Assembly: GCA_033297205.1 (NCBI GenBank)
Contig: MU859083.1
Location: 124,001-188,000, forward strand
DNA from: Pseudoneurospora amorphoporcata
Lineage: Eukaryota > Ascomycota > Sordariomycetes > Sordariales > Sordariaceae
Reading direction: 5' to 3'
DNA: 64,000 nucleotides
Below, in pieces: positions 12,366 to 24,459 of this stretch; position 1 is the stretch's first letter; each line of letters opens with the position of its first letter. Under the pieces are notes generated by a model. The model ran no database searches and was not told where the DNA came from. It saw only the letters and a program-made list of their open reading frames with translations. Made by a program: the position numbers and the translations under genes.

Positions 12366-14788
12366 ATGGGTTCTCAAGCGACCGACACACCATCCATCAT
12401 GTCGTCCTCACCACGCCGTCCACAGCAGCTTGACATACGGTCAAAGTCTGCAATGTCCGTCTCGAGACCACTGAGGTCCCCTCGACTCCATGTCGCGGGA
12501 GAGGCGCCCCCGGAGCTCTCGCCTTTGGATGCTTTCGCCATGCAGAGCCGGCTGCTTGCCAAACAACTTGAAGAGAGCGCAAGGCAGGGCCGGCGCATGA
12601 GCCGTTTGCCGCCTCTGACCATGGATAGCCCGTTAATTGTACAAGGCCGTTCCGAATATTTCCGCTCCCTATCCCAAGATTCTGGAAGCGATGACGCTTA
12701 CACACCGCAGCACAACGTCGGCCTGGGCCTGAGACACGAGGTGGACGAGGACGTGGATAACCGACCAAAGTCGATGCACCCGCGCATGAGCCGCATCCCG
12801 CCCACCCCTATCGAGTCGTCCGTTCCGATGCCCGCTCGACCCAACTTGGATGCCCTGAACAGGCAGTTCTCGAACGAAAGCGTAGAAGGAGAGATCTTTC
12901 TCGGAATAGGAGCCCGCAGGGAGGAGTCGCCCCAGCCCCTCGACCGCAGCCCCGAGGCTGAGCGACGATCGGTCTCGGCCATGGGAACACGAGAGAGCAT
13001 GGCGCGCTCATCACCACCACCGGCACCGACCTTGACTCGGGCTATGACTTCCCCGGATCACATCCAGAAGCAGAGCTCGTTTGACCACGGTGGTCTTCTG
13101 CCTCCTCGCCCTCTGTTTCCCAAGCGATCTTCGAGCATCATGTCTTCGACCCTGGAATCGACGGACGAGGACGGACTTGGTTCGTTGGGAACATCGTTTC
13201 ACTCTCAACACTCTCAAGCTTCTCAGGGCTCCCGCAAGATGTCTAGCAGCAGCAGCATCCGGTCTCCTCTGGGCCACAGTCAAAGGTCTCCTTCCATTGC
13301 ATCCGACATGTCCGTATTACCAAGGCCATCTTTTAACTTTTCCAGACCCATGAGCAGGGCAGAAACCACATCCTTCGAGTTTCCGGCTCGCCAGCCGTCT
13401 TCCGACAGCCATGCTTCGTTTGTTCTGGTTGATAACGAGGCGCACACCCCGGTTAGCATGAACGGCGATGGTTTCCCGGACCCTGACGGTAACCAATCTT
13501 TCCACAATGTGCAGTTCACTCTGCCACGCGGAAAGTCGGTTCGACGGGCGGAAGATGAGAGGCCCGAAGTTGGTACTCCCCTTAGGCAGGTTACTACCAA
13601 CGAGCAGCCCCCGATGCCTAGCCCGAATGAGCTTCACCCCCGTTCTCCCGTGTCTGGACAGCCTCCTCCATCGCCATCGAGCTCAGTAGGACCTCGTCTA
13701 TCCGAAGACCGCCTCAGGCAGATACCATCTCAGCCCAGCAAGGTGAGTCTCGAGGTTCCCAGGTCAGCCTCAACACGGCAACCGTCACCAGAGGCCATAG
13801 GTCGTCTCTCAACGGACAGCGCTCTCGAGCGTGCCCGACCATCGACGTCTCCAACACCCGATAGCAATCAAAACAAGACGGCCACTCCAACGGCGACAGC
13901 AGCACCCTCCATTGCTGCTAGCAACGACACCGCAGCCACCCTCAAAGTCGCCCCCCCCCTCGGCCAATCTACCACACACACCATGGCCGAAATGACTGCG
14001 GAAGAGCACGTCACCAAAGCCGTGGCCTTGCACGAAAAGGGTGCTCTCCAAGAATCCACATGGCATCTTCGTCACGCAGCAAAACAGGCCCATCCCACGG
14101 GCATGCTACTTTACGCCCTCGCCTGTCGACACGGTTGGGGTATGAGACCAAACCAGCGCGAGGGAGTAGAATGGCTAAGGAAGGCCGCGACGAGTGTCAA
14201 TTTGGAATTGCAGCAGGACGACGACAAGACTAAAGAAGGAAAGTCGGTGGATAAGGTGGAACACAAGGCGAGACAGGCGCAGTTTGCGTTGGCGCTGTAT
14301 GAGCTCGGAGTGTCTCATATGAATGGGTGGGGAATTGAGCAGGACAAGGTTTTGGCGTTGAGGTGTTTTGAAATAGCTGGGTGTAAGTTTTTCTGCGTAT
14401 CTGTGACAGTCTGCGAAAAAGGAGGGTGGATTTGCTGACAAGGGAAACGCAATAATAGCTTGGGGAGACGTCGACGCTCTAGCGGAAGCTGGGTTTTGCT
14501 ATGCTCAAGGCATCGGGTGCAAGAAGAATCTGAAGAAGAGTGCCAAGTACTATAGGGAGGCTGAGGCGAAGGGGATGAGTATGGTTGGGAATAGCTGGTA
14601 AGTTGCCTTTTTTTGCCCTACAATCCATCTGTGAATAGGAAACTTCTTACGAACGTTGTGAATTACGTAGGATCCACAAACCAAAATACGCCGATGATCC
14701 GAAAGACGGAAAGGACTCGAAACACTCCCGTACCAAGTCCAAGTCTAGGAAAGGGCTGTTCGGGAGGAAGTCGAGCACTCATTCTTGA
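12366..14788 (+). CDS. SEL1-repeat protein of the DSF2/nif1 type
   Basis: Three exons: 12366-14382, 14459-14597 and 14671-14788, with introns of 76 and 73 nt. The product is 757 aa from the first ATG; a second ATG at 12399 is also possible. The first ~530 residues are Ser/Pro-rich and probably disordered, with a conserved-looking block LSPLDAFAMQSRLLAKQLEE near residues 50-70. SEL1-like repeats follow from about residue 540 (EEHVTKAVALHEKGALQEST; LLYALACRHGWGMRPNQREG; ALYELGVSHMNGWGIEQDK; AEAGFCYAQGIGCKKNLKKS). Splicing the last exon adds a basic Lys/Ser-rich tail ending RKGLFGRKSSTHS. Such proteins are scaffolds tied to cell cycle or morphogenesis signalling in yeasts (DSF2, nif1; related in repeats to SKT5). 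Assignment to this subgroup is inference; the SEL1 repeats are clear. Confidence 0.88.
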
Positions 14789-15402
14789 GCGATCTATCAT
14801 ATCAGCACGACGGGTTTTCAGCTACCTATCTATCTTCGACCATATATATCCGGCACCTTTTTGTGATTAGGTTCAGTTCTCTTCGCCACCTTGGCCCGGT
14901 GAGGGCATTCAAACATGCTTGAACTACTTGGAACTACCCAATTTTTTGAAACCTTTTTTTTTTTTTTTTTTTCAAACTGATGATAACGACCATTGCATCT
15001 ATCTATCTCCAATCCTATCTATCTATCTAACTGAACACAAAAACAAGCAACACACCACACCAAATACCCACACAAGGCCGTTTATACATACATACATACA
15101 TAACATACATATCCCCATCCATCCGTTTGGGCCGTCGTTTGAGTAGTGAGTGAGAGTCGCTTCGGAAAAAAAGGAGTTTACAAGGCGCTGGGTTGCATGG
15201 CATGCATGGCTACGGGGCGTTTGATGTTGTTGAGCTCTTTCCATTGCGTTTTTTTTTTTTTTTCAGTTGGGGAGGGAGAGGGGAAATCGGTTTTCTTCTC
15301 TTGTGCATTTACATTCTATTTACATATATATCTCTGACATTCTAGAATACTCTTGTACGTTATGAGCAACATTCGCTTTTTGTTTTGTTTTCCTTTGCTT
15401 TG

Positions 15403-15406
<4 letters not shown>

Positions 15407-15484
<78 letters not shown>
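15407..15484. repeat. uninterrupted run of 78 T
   Basis: 78 consecutive T on the + strand, followed by CTCTCTCTC. The exact length is not reliable in a draft assembly. Confidence 0.9.
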
Positions 15485-15842
15485 CTCTCTCTCTTGGGTT
15501 CCGTTTCTTGCTTGCGTTCATGTTTGCATACCTACCTTGGCTTTTTCATCCTTTTTCGTTTTCCCATTTTTCTTTCGTTTCCCATTTTCTTTTCTTCAGA
15601 TTTTTTTTTTTTTTCTCTTCTTCTATGTTCATTGTTCTTTTTCTTTCGTTTCTTCCTTTCTTTCTTCATCATTTTACGGGAGCGGGAGCGGGAGCGGTGG
15701 TGGTTGGGGGAAGGGTGGGGGTTTCGGAACAAAAAAAAGAGAAGTTTCATTTCTTACCACATGTACGTTTCCATCTTCAGCTAAGCTGAGATACCTTAGG
15801 GAGGGGCATGCATATCCATATGGCGCAAGAAGGCTCGCCCGA

Positions 15843-16009
15843 TTTTTTTTTTTTTTTTTTTTTTTTTTGGGGGGGGGGGGGGGTTGGCGCTTTTTGTTGA
15901 ACAACAGTAGTTGGATGTTATTTAGTTAAAACACACGTANNNNNNNNNNGCCCGCGCGCCCCGCCCCCGGCCCGGGGGCGCGCGGGGGCGGGCGGCGCCC
16001 CCCCCCCCG
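15843..16009. other. assembly gap with flanking homopolymers and G/C-only tract
   Basis: A run of 26 T (15843-15868) is followed at once by 15 G (15869-15883). Ten N stand at 15940-15949. The next 60 bases (15950-16009) contain only G and C, ending in a C run, and then normal sequence resumes at an AAGCTT. This looks like a scaffold join with low-quality contig ends rather than biology. Confidence 0.85.
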
Positions 16010-16839
16010 AAGCTTTAGTTGGAAGCAACTGAAGTGGCTTTGATTGATTTTATACCCAAGGTACCTTGGCGAGCTAGGTATCTAGCCAGGCCCTTGAAAA
16101 GCGAAGGGGGAGTGGGAGAAAGTACAAACACATCAGATATATACCAAGTAGGGGGGGAAGTCTCGAGAGGTCTGAAGTTGAGGGGAAGAAGAAGAAGAAG
16201 AAGAAAAATGGAAGCATTTGAAACAAGACAAGAAGATGAGAAGCAAAAGCCAATATTTTGACATTTACAATCAATCACTCAAGCCGCAGTGATTATGGTT
16301 TTGTTTATATGTATGTGTAGGTTGATCATCCACGGGTGGGTGGGTGTGACGACTTGTCAAGACGGTAGGTATGTATGCATTGCCCTGTCCAGTGAACTAA
16401 CTGTTCTCTCTGGGCGGGACCCTGTTCTGCCTACCATGAGCCTCTGGATATTTGAGGAGATACATACATGGTATATATATCCCTTTAGATGACTGTGGCA
16501 GAGGTTGGGTGGGACTTGAAGGCCCGCCGCTTTCCACATGACAGACATCGGCCATGCAATCTGTGGAGGTAACGAGTAATGTCATCCAAGCGTCATGTCA
16601 TCACGCGACCTGGAGAAGGAGGGGGGAATATATGTTCTAGTTGTCATTATCTCCTAACCCATCTTGGGGGCTAGCAGCCATTCGCAACAGTGACATTCAA
16701 GTGCCTAAACCCATGCATGCTACGGCTCAAGCTCCAGGTCGCTTATCTCATCTGTCCTGACGGTCCAACCGGCCTCGCTCCTCGTCGTCGAAACTCTCCG
16801 GACTCGGGTGGTATAGAAGCCACTACACCACTCGGCCCT

Positions 16840-17788
16840 CTACGTATCAAGCTCCATCTTGTCACCGCCCGGCAGCTGCTCCTCCGCCAGCTCCTCCACA
16901 CTGACATAATTCCCAATCTCCTCCTTCTTAATGACCTTTTCGTTCAGCACCGCCGTCGTGCCCCTCCTAAACACATAGCTCTTGAGCTTCTGGGTCCTCT
17001 CGTTCGGCTTGACGAAGCCCCTGTGCAGCGTCGTCTTGTCGGCCGTGATGACCGCCAGATCGACATTGCTGCCGGACCCCAAATCGTTCCAGATGCCGGC
17101 CTCGATGGCCTGCGAGCACAGCTTCATGGCCTCCTCCTTGGTCAGCTGCGGCTTCCACTGCGTCTCAAAGACCGACATGGCGGCCAGCGAACCGGAACCC
17201 ATGGTCACGTAGGGGAGCTTGTCGGTGGAGCCGTGGGCGTGGACGGTGAACAGGTGGGTGCCCGTGGGGTCGACGCCGGCGACGACCAGGTAGGCGCCAA
17301 TGTGGCCTTGGTAGCGGAAGAGGTGCTGCTTGAGAAGCGTCATGCATGTCACGACGCGCGGCTTGCGACCCGTGGACAAGGAGTGAAGCTCTAGCTGGGA
17401 GGAGATCAGGGCCGTGGTGAATTCCGTGTCGGCGGCGGTGCCGGCGCCGGCGCACCAGATGTTGGGGGAGATGAAGTGAAGCTTTTCGCAGTTCTTGTCG
17501 GCGACGATGGGACCCGAGGTGGCGCGGGTATCGGCTGCGATCTGGGGGCAAGACGACGTTAGTGGGGGGGTTGGTGATGACGACGAGATAGTAAACGGGT
17601 TGGTAGCTATGGCGGGGAGGGCAAGGTTAGGTATCCTTTCAGAAACCAAAGTTTGTACTCACCACTACACCACCATCAAAAATGCATCCCACAATGGTTG
17701 TTCCTGTGCTGGTGGCCTTGGGCAGGGGAACGCCGCGGGCGTGTAGCGCCGCATTGCGGTTGTAGTTGGAGAAGTCGAAGCCGGGCAT
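16840..17788 (-). CDS. pup1: 20S proteasome subunit beta2 (trypsin-like)
   Basis: Two exons on the minus strand: 17788-17663 and 17541-16840, with a 121-nt intron (GTGAGT...CCCCCAG). The product is 275 aa. A propeptide of 29 residues ends in KATSTG, and the mature enzyme begins TTIVG; the catalytic Thr is residue 30. Counting from it, Asp17 (AADTRAT) and Lys33 (NCEKLHF) are present. Gly45 (CAGAGTAAD) is the open S1-pocket residue typical of the trypsin-like subunit. The MGSGS segment carrying Ser129 is also kept. The C-terminal extension (SVEELAEEQLPGG) wraps the neighbouring subunit in known structures. The length and 29-residue propeptide match yeast Pup1. It diverges from nup159. All key residues are intact. 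Confidence 0.96.
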
Positions 17789-18867
17789 GGTTTCGGCTTG
17801 GGTATTAGCTGGTGGTGTTGACTAGAGGTAGTATATCGTGAGGGTATCGTGAAATGATCGACCTGCTATTGTGGTTGTAGTAGAATGAGGCGAAGTTGTT
17901 TGCCGCAAGGTTGTCGTTGTCGTGTCGTGGGTGTTGATGGATGACGGAAAGTGAATGGGGCAAAGTTGCGATGTTCGTTGTTGATGTACAGTTGATAGCT
18001 GATGACGAGGCTAGAAGCTGCCTTCTCCAGGCGGTTGTTGCTTGGTTGCTTGCTGGTCCCCCGCTGTAGCTGCCCACTCCCCGTCCTGTTAGTAAACAGA
18101 GTTCAGGGTTAGCTGTGACGTTGGCCCAAGCTCCCCAGTCCCCACACATACCTCAGTGTTACTGCAGGGGTTGGATGATACGGGCACACGGCAGGCAAAG
18201 ACGGCCTGGCCTCTCTCTCTCTCTCTGAAAAATCGTGGGTCGCGTCTTCTTGTCCACTGCGTCAGTCTCCAACTGAAGAGGCAGAGGAAGGAACCACTGC
18301 ATCGAGATTTGGAGGAGACCACCACCACCAGACTTGTTAGCTGTGGAGGGATTTTTGTTTGTCACCATTTGCATCTTTCCTTTCATCTTTTTTGCTGCCA
18401 ACCACATCCCATACGGCGAGCATCGACCTTCTAGAGTCAAGTCAACAGACAGACCATCGACGACCTTCCAGCCAGTCGACTCTCCATATTTTCTAATCCA
18501 AACAAACCACCCAATCCACCAACACTCGAGGTACCTTTGTAGTACTAGGAGTATAATTATCCGCGACCGACGATATTTACCGCGTCACCGTCCGTCATCT
18601 TGAAAGTCGAGCGCCATCCACAATTGCATCGACCTACCGAACGCGCTTCTTTTCCCCGCCGCGCATTCGTCACTTTCTAGGATACGACTCCATCTCCACC
18701 CTCATCACAAATTCTGGGCCTCTCGCATATACTCCAGCCTCCTGGTCCAATGCGATCCGACTCTCGGTGATATAAATCCAAAAATCCTCATCTAAGGGTA
18801 TAGAAACCGTATTACACCGAGACAACAACGACATCAGCATTCAGTGGTACAGGTACCTCTAGCTACC
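17789..18867. promoter_or_regulatory. divergent promoter between pup1 and nup159
   Basis: The start codons of two head-to-head genes are 1.08 kb apart. The DNA is CT-rich, with a (CT)n run near 18212-18225. I can point to no defined operator. Confidence 0.6.
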
Positions 18868-21800
18868 ATGGCGTTCGCCTTTGGAAACCAGTCCGGCGCG
18901 GCTGGCGGAGTTACAGAGGGTCCTGCTCTCGAGGTCATCCAGACAGAGGTATGTATGTTTGCGACACCTTCCTCCCTAGTGTTATGCTAACTCAACTGTT
19001 CCACCAGGGTCTCGGCTTCCTTGCCATCAACGGCGAGGCTAAAGTCCAACTGACTTCGAAATGGAATCCTGCTCCCTCCCCGACGGCATCCCTCCTAAGC
19101 ATTGCCTCCCACAAGGGCCTTGTAGCTGCAGCTGGTCCCGATGCCTTGATAATCTCCACTACCGAATCAGTACGCAAGGGCTTCGAGGCCGAACAGCCCG
19201 CCGAAGGCGACATCCGACCCTTCACGCCCCAAGCCACCATCCCTATGCCTCTTCGCGTCTCACAGCTTGCCTTTACTGCCGATGAGAAATACCTTGTGTT
19301 GTCCGCCGAGGACGGTGGCGGCCTGGCAGTCTACGATGTCGATGTCCTCAGCAACGGCACCATGCAATCCGCCTTTGAGATAAGCACCAACGGCGAAGCG
19401 CTTCGTTCCCTGATACCCAACCCGGCACCCGAGTTCGCCCACTTCTGTGCAGTCATCACCACCAATGGCAACCTATACATGGCCAACTTGAACGAGCGCC
19501 AACTTGTTTTGGGAGCCAACGGCCCAACGTTGCGGTCCCAGGTTAGCTGTGCATCATGGAGTACCCGGGGCAAGCAGCTGGTGGCCGGCATGGCGGACGG
19601 TTCCATCATTCAAATGACTCCGGACGGTGTTGAGAAGGCGCATATTCCCAAGCCGCCCAGCCTGGGGGACTACCATGTGTCTTCGCTAGCGTGGCTCGAG
19701 AACCATGTGTTCCTGGCAATTCATAACCCTACAAGCGGCCCGGATCCGTCTGTATACCACATTATCACGCGCCAGCAGCAGCCGAACGCGCCAGCCACCT
19801 TTACTTACAACAAGATGACAGACCCTGTCGAGCCATGTGGGGCGGAAAAGGCTCCCCATCATACGGTATTGCGGTTGAAAGACTTCCCTCCCAACATTAC
19901 CGATCTTCTTCTAGTGTCTTCAACCGCTACTGATGGCACCGGCCTCCTTACCCGCTCAAAGACCCCTTTGGCCAGCGACAAACCAGTCGTCAATGCCTTT
20001 ACCACAACAGAATTCGCCGATGACACTAAGCGCGCTCTTCTCCCTATGAGTGAGGATATGACGGAAACCTTCCCCGTAGGTACTGCCCTGGACTTGTCTG
20101 CCAAAGACAAGGTGTATAAGCCCATCCCCACGGACGAAGTCAACGAGTCCCCAGGTCCTCTGCCCGGCTTCTGGGTACTAAATAACGACGGTGTCCTCTC
20201 GGCTTGGTGGGTGGTTTACAACGATTCCATTCGTAGCGGGACGACATACCCTGGTCTTGCCGTTATGGATAGCAACAAGCCTGTGCAGCCGGCGCGGCAA
20301 GCGCAACCTCCTCAATCTGCGTTCGGAGCTCCTGCTACGACTGCCCCTGCGTTTGGCTCTTCCACTACGGCTGCACCGGCATTTGGCTCTTCGGCATTCG
20401 GTGCTGCCCCATCTCTCGGGGCCAAAACGTCTCCTTGGGGTGGCGGTGGTGCGGCAGCCCCGGCGTTCGGGTCCAGCAGCTTTGGGAGTGCTGCGCCTGC
20501 TGCTGCTCCGGCATTCGGCGCCCCAAGCGCGCTTGGAGGCCCAGCGGCGGCTCCTGCTTTTGGTCAGTCGTCCATGATCGGAATGGGTGTCAAGGCGTCT
20601 CCATGGGCCGCTGGTGGTGCCAGCAGTGCATCTACAGGAGCTTCAGGTAAGGTCTTTGGTGGCGGTGCTGCCTCATCCGGTGGGTTTGCCAGCTTTGCGA
20701 ATAAGCCTACTCCCTTTTCTAGTTTTGCGGGGAAGTCGGAAGGTACCCCATTCGCTTCGCTCGCCGGTAACAATTCCGGTGAGAGCATCTTCGGATCAAA
20801 GCCCGCTGAATCCAAGACCATTGAGGTCTCTATGGATACTGAGACAGCGTTCCCTCCTCCTGCCGCGAAACCCGCGGGAGGCTCTACCTTTGGATCATCT
20901 CCCTTTGTGCTTGGAACTACTTTCAAGGCTGACCCCAAGACTGCCAACGACAACGAGGAGTCTTCGGAAAACAAGGGTGGATCTATGTTTGGCAGTGGAT
21001 TCGGTCTGTCACTGAACGAGCCTGCCGCTTCGGAGACCAAGGATGAGGCCATGGACAGCGCGGCCCCGACACCGGTTACCGAGAAGCCCAAGTCGATCTT
21101 CAACGTAGAGTCCACGACACCCGCCGGTACCCCTGCGTCCAACAACATCTTTGGTGCTCCCAAGCCCCCTGGCAGCGGTCTCTCCAACGTGTTCGGCGCG
21201 CCTAAGACCGAGGAGTCTAAGCCCAAGCCGCTTACCGATCTGTTTGGACAGCCCAAGACCGAGGAAGGTGCGACCAAGCCTAATCCGTTTGCCGCACCTC
21301 TGAAGGCTGAGACGAAGCCCAACCCATTTGCGACGCCCCTTAAATCGGAGACGGAGCCCAAGTCGTTCGCAGATGTTCTCAAGGCGGCGAAATCCCCCGA
21401 GATCAAGGACGAAGACACCCAAGATAAGGAGAACCTGGCCAATATCCCGGCGGCACCCCTACCCCCCGAGACTACTAGTAAGACGGACTTCCTTCCAGGT
21501 GAATCATCAGCATCTTCAATAACTGACCCACTAGAAATAGCTTCCAAGGCTAAGAGCGACGATGCTCCTCTGCCGCCGGATTTCTTGTCGAGCAAGGCTA
21601 AGCCTGCTGATAAGAAGGCGGAGGATGCACCACTGCCTCCCGATTTCCCGAGCAAGACCCAGGATCTTCCCCAGTTGCCTCATGTCCCTTGGAGCCCGAG
21701 CAAGGAGGAGGAGGAAAGCGATCTGGAGGAAGGTGAGGTTGAGGAAGAGGAGGGAGAGGAGCATGAAGAGAATGAGGATGGCTATGAGGATGAGGAAGAG

Positions 21801-23522
21801 GAGGAGGAGGAGGAGGAGGAGGAGCATGGTAGTGAGGAAGACGAGGAGCGGAGCGGCGAAGAAGAGGAGGAACACAGTGATGAGGATGATGATGATCACT
21901 CGGAGGCGGCCAGTGAGGGTAGCGGTGTCGATGTCTCCAAGGAACTCGACCAGACGACTACCTCTGTCCACTTTGAAAACGGAAGCCCACGCTACCAATC
22001 CCGGAACATTTTCGGCAACAGCAGCAACAACAACATGGGGGCGAGCACATTCTCTACGATTTCTCGTTCCGAAGCACAGCCACAGAGTCGTCCCCTCTTC
22101 GGCGAGGCGAACAAGAACGCGCCTCCTTTGTTCTCCAAGCCTTCAGGTCCTTTCGACTCTCCCAGCCCCGTTCGCAGCACACAACCAGGCCAGCCCAGCC
22201 TTCTCAGGCCACAAGAGGGACCCCGAACTGCCAGCGCCCCCGTCTTCGACAAGAGCCAGCTCTTTGGCGCCAGCACTACCCCCAAGGGCCCTCCACCAGT
22301 CGACCCCAACGTGGCCGCCCAGCGCAAGTTTGCCGCCAAGAAGGAGGCCGAAGCTCAAGCGCTCGTCGACCCCGAAGACGAAGGCATCCGACAACTGCTT
22401 GCTGCAGATGTTGAGCCTACCCTAGCCATGAACGAGTTCCTCGTCGTCGACTCCAAGCTCGAGACTCATCGTCCCCCCTCATCCAAACCCTCCTCCGAAG
22501 TTCCTGCCGCGGTCGAGACGCTATGGAGGGATATCAACCGCATGGCCGACCGCCTCGGCCTCAACTCGCGCTCTCTGGCATCCTTCATCCTTGGCCATAC
22601 CCAATTCGCCAAGAAAGGTGGCCGCACAAAAGAAGACCTCGAATCCCCCGAGGACTGGGTCCTTGTCGAAGCTTCAGAGCTTACTAGGCTCATGGACGGC
22701 CAGTTGGCTCGGGAGTTGGAAGAGGGCCGCATCAAGGATATTGCGGAAACGCAAGCGACTCTGGACAAGATGTCTCGGGAGTTGAGGACCATGCGCGCCA
22801 AGGAAGAGGACATGCGCAAGCTTTTCGCTGCCCAAACAGACGCTGAACAAATCGCCACCATCAAGGCGCAGCCGCTAAGCAGCGAGCAGAGCGTGCAACA
22901 GACGGAGCTGCGCCGTGCATATGCCCAGTTTGCGAAGCAACTAGCAGAAGCGGAGAAGGCTTTGGTTTTACTAAGGACCAAGATCGCTGCCAGGGCCGCC
23001 GAAAAGGGAGCTGTCTCTCTCGCTGGCGGAGCCGCAAAGGTACCGACAGTGGAAGCCGTCATGAGAACCATCCAAAAGATGACGACCATGGCCGAGAAGA
23101 GGAGCGGCGACGTGGATCTCTTGGAGGCGCAGATCCAGAGACTCAAACTCTCTTCTCAATCCCGGGAAGCGTCAGTGTCGGGAAGCAGAGAGGGCACCCC
23201 TACACCTACACCTAACCCACTCAAGGCTAGCACAGCCAGCCTGAGAAGCTCGACGACCTTTACACCTAGAGACTCAATCAGGAGCATCAGGAGCGAGTCC
23301 TCACAATCACCTGGCGCTTTCTCGGCTTCGGTCAGGAGCACCACGCCGAGAACTAGTGCTGCCCCTAGCCCAAGCCCGCGGAAGAAGGTATCCATGTTTA
23401 CTGAAGAGGAGAGGAAGGAGATTAGGGCGAGGGAAACAAGGAGGAAGGGTAAATTGGCGCTGTTGAGGAAGGCGTTGGAGAAGCAAGGGCCGAGGGTGGA
23501 GAGGTTGGGGGATGATGATTGA
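18868..23522 (+). CDS. nup159: nucleoporin NUP159/NUP214 homologue
   Basis: Two exons: 18868-18948 and 19008-23522, with a 59-nt intron (GTATGT, GCTAACTC, CCAG). The product is 1531 aa. It sits on the cytoplasmic face of the nuclear pore and in yeast binds the mRNA-export helicase DBP5. Residues about 25-430 form the beta-propeller (for example LTSKWNPAPSPTASLLSIAS, CASWSTRGKQLVAGMADGS, LPGFWVLNNDGVLSAWWV). An FG-repeat region follows (many AFGSS, FGAP, SPWGGGG units, about 20320-21350). Then come repeated APLPPDF motifs (21560-21660) and a very acidic tract of almost pure Glu/Asp (21710-21900). Coiled-coil helices lie near 22680-23150, and the tail is Ser-rich and basic. Only the first exon is short, and the splice restores EVIQTEGLGFLAING. 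Domain order matches the family well. Confidence 0.93.
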
Positions 23523-24459
23523 TTGACTGGCTCTTGGACTCTTGGATTATTCCGTCTGTATGTCTGTCTGTCAGGCCATGTTGGTTGATGTTGGTGGTGG
23601 ATGGCCTGAGTGAGAGCATGCTGGGGAGTATAAGGAGTTATTACATGTGGTTGTTGTATTGATTAATGATGGTGTGGTGTTAGTACACTGAGATTAGAAT
23701 AAGTATATGAAGGCACTGAGGAAGAAGAATGGAATGGTAGAAGCATTTCCCATGTGCTCATGGAAGGCGAGTGGCACAGTTCTTCTCTCTTGATCCTTGA
23801 TTGTTGGTTTATTTTTCCTTCACTCCCTTTGTCTGCAGGTGTTAGTTCCCTTTTCATACGCCGTTGCGTTCTCGGGATATTGTCGCCAAGCACGTCAACA
23901 TCGACCTTAGCAGCGTCGATCGATTTGATGACAGCAGCAATGCAGACAAAGCAAGGGGACGGGAGTCAAAATAAGGCCCCAAAGCAAAGCAAGAGGGAGG
24001 GCAGAGGAAGACGACAGACACTGATGGAAGTTTCCCTTTCGTCTTCTCCGTGCAGGTTCGTTCCGCCCTGGGCTCAGGTAGTAGGTGATGATGAATTCTA
24101 GGTTCAAGCAGTGCCGTAGGGGCTTCAAGTTATTTCGGATGGATTCACGTGCTTTCCTGAACCTGCCGTGACCAGACTTACTTCCGTCCCGTTGCTTCCA
24201 GTCCCGCCTTTCGCTTTCAAAGGGGTTTGGGGCCGATGTGAAGGGACGGCATTCACTGACCAACAACCTTCAAAGATGATTCATTCACTACCTCATCCAA
24301 AAAAAAACCATTCACTTCACTCAACTGTCCACGCCGCAGTTTGAATTTTGCGCACTGAGCATTATTTAAAGCTCAGACGAATATTGCTTCGATGGGCTGG
24401 TATTTTTCCTACTCCAACAACTAACTGCCCGACGCAGCTCACATCACATCCAACCAAAT
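23523..24459. other. intergenic between nup159 and the DUF7918 gene
   Basis: No supported gene. A TATTTAAAG box lies at 24363-24371, about 90 bases upstream of the next start codon, a plausible TATA element. Confidence 0.5.

Larger units (their letters stand above)
14789..16839. other. intergenic: 3' flanks of two convergent genes, very T-rich
   Basis: No gene seen. Long T runs occur at about 14955-14973, 15249-15263, 15407-15484 and 15843-15868, plus CTTT-rich DNA between them. The apparent ORFs here encode only poly-Phe. The N gap is inside this region. Confidence 0.6.

Noticed and set aside
15385..15789. ORFs encoding long Phe runs
   Set aside because: They are translations of the T homopolymers.
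20564..21655. 363-codon ORF on the minus strand inside nup159
   Set aside because: It is the antisense shadow of a codon-biased, low-complexity exon and has no domain. Similar long shadows lie in the ankyrin gene (2371-3306) and in the Pol I subunit gene (58379-59302).
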